NCBI RefSeq assembly: GCF_963169125.1
Contig: NC_084796.1
Span: 210,431,948 to 210,495,947, forward strand
Length of the DNA: 64,000 bases
Direction: 5' to 3'
From: Humulus lupulus
Taxonomy: Eukaryota; Streptophyta; Magnoliopsida; Rosales; Cannabaceae
Numbering within the stretch: position 1 is the first letter of the stretch; each line of letters starts with the position of its first letter. The position numbers and the translations under genes are program-made. Below, piece after piece: positions 59,692 through 64,000 of this stretch. The notes below the pieces were generated by a model. That model did not search any database. It was not told the DNA's origin and saw only the letters and a list, made by a program, of their open reading frames with translations.

Positions 59692-62171
59692 TTCTTCTTA
59701 TTTTGAATGTTTATATATGTGTAGGATTTGTAACTTGTTTGGTTTGTAGAATTAGTGCAGTACAATCATTCAAACTTCACTCTACAAACACTCACACTCA
59801 CACTCCCATTGAGCTGCTGAAGCACACCACAACCATGCCACCTTCCCCATCCTTCTCCCTCTCTATGTATTTCTCCGATTAGAAGCAAGTACCCCGACAA
59901 GAAAACTCAGACCTTCGTGTCTTTATGAGGTATTTTTATTTTTTCTATTTTATTCAGATTTCAATTTTATATCATATTTATAATCTTAATAGATATCTTC
60001 TGGAGTACTATAGTATAGATTCTAATGTTCGAGTTGCTGGTGTGGCTCTCAGAGCATTGAATAGGAGTGACATAGTCGGGAAACGCATAAATAAAAGTCT
60101 TGGTAAATATAATATTCTGCGATCTAGATATTGTTGGTTAGTAACTACTAGCTAGAGAAGCTTTCTCTATTTATTTGTTTAATGATAACTGTGTTTAAAC
60201 TTAAGAGACATTTGTACATGAGAATGGCCTCAAAATCGAATCGGTATAGGAATTGAAATGCTATGATTTTTTCACCAAATTAGAGTGTTGGAATGATTTT
60301 CTTCCTGAATTGGTTATACTGCAAGATTATTAGGCTCAATTACTTCCTGCTGTCTTTTTGTTCATTTTCTTTAGATTATTACCAAAAGTTTACACAAAAG
60401 CAGAGGTTTTTTTTTTCTCTATTTAAATATATATATTTAAAAATCTAGTTGCATCTGTGAATCTGTTTGATATTTGTTTGTTTGCCTAGTCATTAAAGAT
60501 AAATACAATAGTTATTTTATTTCTTCTTCTTTCCCTAAATCCCCTTAGTGTGATGATAGTAATTTTGTGTCCAACCCATTACTATCCGATACTTAGAGAC
60601 ATCATATTGTGTGTTATCATTTCCTGAAATGAATTGTGTATTCCTTGCCTTAAATATGTATATATTTTAAAATTTTCTTGTGATAAGTTTAAGTGTAAAT
60701 GTTTTGCAGGTTGATCAGTTAGTATATAAATATTAAAAATATAAGATTCTATTATTTTGATCAAATTTATCTTATGATAATTTGTCAAAGCACTACTATT
60801 GAGAAATATAGGTTTTCATCACTAGTATCTTATTGGAAATAGATATTTCTACTTTGGTATCTAAGTGCATAATTTGTAAACGTTCTATCATTTTTATCAA
60901 GTAGACATCTCTATTGAAATGCCATTGATTGCCAAACCACTGCATATTGGCAACTTTAAGTCTTGGAATCTTTTCATATTCTCTATGAAATTAGGCACTC
61001 ACGATAATTATCATGCAATCAAGGGAAACCATCCATGACAATTGTTGATTTTTTTTTTTTTTTTGTAGTTCTATTTGTTCTATTTTACAGTTCACTATCA
61101 AGTATGAGTTTGAGTATTAATCATTTAATTTCTTATGTAGTTGAGCAAGCCGATGTCACAATGGAACCAAGAGCATAATGAATCAACTTTTTTTATGTAC
61201 TCTATTAGTTTACTATTAACTTTAAGTTGAAGCATTAATTATTTAAATTTTGTTGTAGCTAAGCAAATGGACTCACAACAAAGACAGGTGCACAAAGGAT
61301 GATGAATTGAAGGATGAAGCAAGTTTCATGCATGGTTTACTTTTGTGTATCTTGTAATGTTTCTGTTTTTCATTTTTTGAAGTAAAAAATGTTCAAGATT
61401 ATAAAACTTTATTATGTTATGCTTTCAAACTTAAAGTTAGAACTAAGATCTCATGAAGTAGACACATTCATGATTTGAATTAGTTATTGTTTAATGTAAT
61501 ACTTATGGTTTATCAATCTATTGAGAATTACATTTTATGAATAATTTTGATTTTTTTTTATCAAAATACAATAATGAAAATATTTTAATTAAAAAAAAAC
61601 CTTATAAGTATACTTATCAAAATAAAATTTAAAGTATATTATCCACACTAAAGTAACAAAATTTTATTACTAGACTTTTAATATGTTATGATTTATATAA
61701 TATAACAAACTAAAAACGCTATCAAAATAATCAAATGTAACAGTTGAAAAATGTTATGCAAAAAGTATAAGATTATACGTCAAATTTATAATCAAATACT
61801 CTAACTAAATGTTATTATTTGAATATTACAGCAACTAAAAATGTGTTATCGAATAGTTTAAGATAACATCGAATATAACATTAAAAAACTGTTATAGAAA
61901 AGACAGGACTTTTAATAACAGGGGCTATGTTAGCGTTTTCAGAAGCGTTATCAATACTCCCGGTTCGCAGTTTTTAAGTGTTATGAATATTGTTTTTTCT
62001 TGTAGTGATTTATATACAAAAATAAGCAAGATTGACGGCCTAACTGCAATACAATGTATTAAAGCCACCAACATGTTAGCAGAAAAGCCCTCATTGATGC
62101 GAGTGTTTTATGCAATGTCAGATGAGGTGAAAATGCAATATATTATGAATATGTTGCAAAATGATGCCTAA

Positions 62172-63179
62172 TAGTTATTTTAAGATATTAGAACATTACT
62201 ATTTATGTTACAACCTAGACTTTTGTGTTTGCGTTTAAGTTTGACATTTTTTAAGATTGTTATTAGCTATAATTTTTTTGATTTGGTTATATTGACTTCA
62301 TCAATAAATAATGTGTATATTTACTTTTTTCTTAACAATATTATACTAATCTAGTAAGTCTAAGTCTACGATTTGATAAATAACGTTAAAAAATATTATT
62401 ATATTTATGTGTAACATTTTGGTTGTTTTTGGTAAAATTTTTGTTTTTGAATTTTTTAAATACAAAAATAGAATTATTATTTATATTTTTTTCTTTATTT
62501 TTAAAAAATAAAAATATGTTTGATAACTGTTTTTGTATTTTTGTTTTTAAAAAAAAAAAATAATAAATGCATTTGATAACTTTTATATTTATGTTTTTTT
62601 TAACAATATAAAATGATGTGCTGATTTGAAGAAAAAAAAAAAAAAAAACTAAAAATGGAAAACGGTTTAAAAAAAATTTAAAAGTGAAAATTTTCTATTT
62701 TCAAAATTTAATAAATTTTGTTTAAAATTTTAAAAAATAATAAATAATAATAGAGTTATCAAACACTATTTTATGCTTAATTGTCAAATTTTTAATTAAT
62801 TAAATAAAAAATTATTTTTTAATTGTTACCAAACAACACATTTATAATTATAATATTGTATTTTAAAAATATATACCACCCATAGCATATGATATACATT
62901 TATGAATATATATTTTTATTCATTACTTACTTTTTAGTTATATATATTAATAAATAAAAAATAAAATAAAATTCTTTTTAAAAGGAAAATTTTGTCAGTT
63001 AAAGCATTCTGATTCCTTTTCTTGGTTATATAAACAAGATAAAATGATTCTGATTCCTTTTCCACTCAGTTTTAGTAAACAACATAATACAATAATGATT
63101 CTGATTCTTCTATATTTTTTCCCCATTCATTTCTCTCATTGATTTATTCAAATTCCGATTACTATTTAGTAAACGTGTC
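62172..63179. other. Right non-coding part of the PIF element
   Basis: AT-rich sequence after the Myb-like ORF. The last 200 bases carry repeated gattctgattcc/tttagtaaac motifs that resemble the left end in inverse orientation (subterminal repeats). Confidence 0.55.
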
Positions 63180-63183
63180 CTTA

Positions 63184-63226
63184 ATGTCTATCGTGCTTGA
63201 ATAAAGTGCAATGCTTTCCATTCAAG
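63184..63226 (+). pseudogene. LINE C-terminus, piece 4
   Basis: Immediately after the PIF target duplication one frame reads LNKVQCFPFK, a common last segment of plant LINE RNase H ORFs. It is out of frame with piece 3 and short, so on its own it is weak; position and order support it. A (TA)n run follows directly. Confidence 0.45.
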
Positions 63227-63243
63227 ATATATATATATATATA
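63227..63243 (+). repeat. (AT)n microsatellite
   Basis: 17 bases of alternating A/T at the apparent LINE 3' end. Confidence 0.9.
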
Positions 63244-63256
63244 CTTTTGTTCATAC

Positions 63257-63595
63257 GGGAGAAGTGTTTTCTATTTTCGGTATATGGTGAAATTATAACC
63301 CAATTTTATTATTTGACTGTGTACATGATAGTTATAGTAGACACTCCGCCAATTTTTGAGAAATTTCGAATAATTTACAGCCCGCGAAATCAGAGTTCAA
63401 AAAGTCTGTTTTCCACGTGTAGAAAAAAATCTTTCATGCATGCAAGTGACTATTTGAATTATGATTTCGGCATCGTAAATTATTCAAAATTTCCCAAAAA
63501 TTGGTGGGATGTCTGTTATAACTATTATGTACAACATCATACAAAAATTTTGAGTTATAATTTCTCTAAGTGTCGAAAATAGAAAATACCCCCAC
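63257..63595. mobile_element. Foldback MITE with near-complete inverted arms
   Basis: Left arm 63257-63420 and right arm about 63435-63595 are inverted copies (left tgttttctattttcgg, right cgaaaatagaaaatac; both contain ccaatttttg and taatttac-type blocks). The loop lies around the CACGTG at about 63415. No coding. Long open frames across it are by-products of the palindrome. Confidence 0.75.
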
Positions 63596-63631
63596 AGTAG
63601 GGTCAAAAGTGATGCCCCTGCCTAAGAAAAA

Positions 63632-63632
<1 letters not shown>

Positions 63633-63700
<68 letters not shown>
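63633..63700 (+). repeat. (CA)34 microsatellite
   Basis: Uninterrupted CA dinucleotides for 68 bases, followed by (TA)6 at 63701-63712. Confidence 0.98.
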
Positions 63701-63712
<12 letters not shown>

Positions 63713-64000
63713 GGGGAATTCTCCTATAGGGGCTTCACTTTAAGCCCTACCGGTGGGGTTCTCAGTGTTCTCGACCTGTGAACAGTTTTTGGCGCGATTT
63801 TTTTCATGATTGTGTATATTGTAGCTATTTAGGGCATCCTGCAAATTTTCAGAAAATTTTGAACAGTACCGAAAACTAGGTTCAAACATGTTGTTCCACG
63901 TGTGACTAATTTTTTTTTATACACGTGGAAAGCGACATGTTTGAACCTAGTTTTCGGTACTGTAAACTATTCAAAATTTTCTGAAAATTTGCAGGATGTT
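63713..64000. mobile_element. Second foldback MITE, cut by the window edge
   Basis: The segment ggcatcctgcaaattttcag ... ccacgtgt (about 63834-63902) is repeated inverted at 63921-64000, with a loop of about 18 T-rich bases. The outer part of the left arm (63713-63833) should have its partner beyond 64000. Its central ccacgtgt matches the element at 63257. Confidence 0.75.

Larger units (their letters stand above)
55485..62007. mobile_element. Non-autonomous CACTA (En/Spm) element, TSD ATT
   Basis: Ends CACTACAACAATTTTTAG and, in reverse complement, CACTACAAGAAAAAACAA, flanked by ATT at 55482-55484 and 62008-62010. The 3' subterminal region holds many gttat/ataac motifs, as usual for the superfamily. 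No TNPD-type transposase is seen in 6.5 kb. The interior has three CT-rich, leader-like segments (about 55670-55900, 58480-58760 and 59770-59890) that partly resemble one another, separated by AT-rich sequence. Confidence 0.88.
54589..62171 (+). pseudogene. Myb/SANT-like partner protein of the PIF element, split by a CACTA insertion
   Basis: Start ATG 54589. Exon 1 is 54589-54939 and exon 2 runs 55046-55481, then, after the CACTA element, 62008-62171. With the insert removed, exon 2 is exactly 200 codons in one frame, which supports the reconstruction. Exon 1 is a trihelix/Myb_DNA-bind_3-type domain: YWTPMEDNALIDCLLELSQN, RIKTLKGKYCCLTELL, WDNEHMMLLCEKSAFDEWVK. Exon 2 has an FPYYYKLAEIYGRDRATG motif, an acidic middle, a basic segment (NKKKRSK) and a C-terminal helix region (KPSLMRVFYAMSDEVKMQYI). 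In PIF/Harbinger elements this second protein binds DNA and assists the transposase. Stops: TAG 55070-55072, TAA 55406-55408. Confidence 0.88.
46238..63180 (+). mobile_element. PIF/Harbinger DNA transposon with two large nested insertions, TSD TTA
   Basis: Ends TGGCATGTTTACTTAG (left) and, in reverse complement, GGACACGTTTACTAAA (right), flanked by TTA at 46235-46237 and 63181-63183; PIF elements duplicate a 3-base TTA/TAA. Both subterminal regions repeat 'ggaat(c)' motifs. It encodes the two proteins of an autonomous PIF element: a DDE transposase (53014-54374) and a Myb/SANT-like protein (54589-62171). Removing the 4.2 kb solo LTR and the 6.5 kb CACTA element leaves about 6.2 kb, a normal size. 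TIR identity is modest (about 9 of the first 12). Confidence 0.75.

Noticed and set aside
63211..63582. 123-codon ORF near the right edge
   Set aside because: Runs through a (TA)n tract and both arms of a foldback MITE, so openness comes from the palindrome.

Overview
This is a stretch of a plant nuclear genome, almost certainly a eudicot. The evidence is GT...AG introns, AT-rich intergenic DNA, Ty3/gypsy elements of the Tekay (chromovirus) and Tat lineages, a plant-type LINE, a PIF/Harbinger element and a CACTA element. The repeat families feel like Rosales (for example Cannabaceae), but that is only an impression. One host gene is recognised: the 5' part of a minus-strand RFWD3-like RING E3 ligase gene at 50-1220. 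Everything else is transposable elements, most of them inserted into one another.

Layout. 1390-4842: a foldback element with arms of about 0.8 kb and almost no loop, split by a solo LTR (2169-4022) that carries a GC-rich minisatellite. 4848-10600: a plus-strand Tat-lineage gypsy element (5' LTR, gag, protease, RT, two RNase H domains), broken by stops and cut off on the right. 10601-11450: a chromovirus RT fragment. 11600-14411: a decayed Transposase_28-type gene. 14412-14778: an LTR fragment. 14779-23092: a minus-strand Tat element (RT remnant, gag, 5' LTR) whose gag is interrupted by three solo LTRs. 23198-25398: a solo Tekay-type LTR. 25482-25622: a small MITE-like inverted repeat.

From about 25660 to 63226 the substrate is one decayed LINE C-terminus on the plus strand, cut into four pieces by three large insertions. 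They are a Tekay LTR retrotransposon (25784-39333, minus strand, TSD AGAGT), a non-coding LTR element (39826-46053, minus, TSD ATCTA) and a PIF/Harbinger DNA transposon (46238-63180, TSD TTA). Each has its own inserts. The Tekay 5' LTR holds a solo LTR (33691-37593), which holds another (34721-37409). The non-coding element holds a solo LTR (41260-43030). The PIF element holds a 4.2 kb solo LTR (47415-51601) and a 6.5 kb CACTA element (55485-62007). Subtracting inserts gives normal sizes: PIF about 6.2 kb, Tekay about 9.6 kb, non-coding LTR element about 4.5 kb. The window ends in foldback MITEs and microsatellites.

The feature I would follow up first is a shared layout inside several different LTRs: pairs of about 12-bp palindromes set 20-23 bp apart, with two such pairs per LTR. 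The palindrome itself differs between families (GATATATC core, CCGCGG core, CGCG core) while the spacing is kept. The second is an intact 155-codon ORF between the primer-binding site and gag of the otherwise broken Tekay element.
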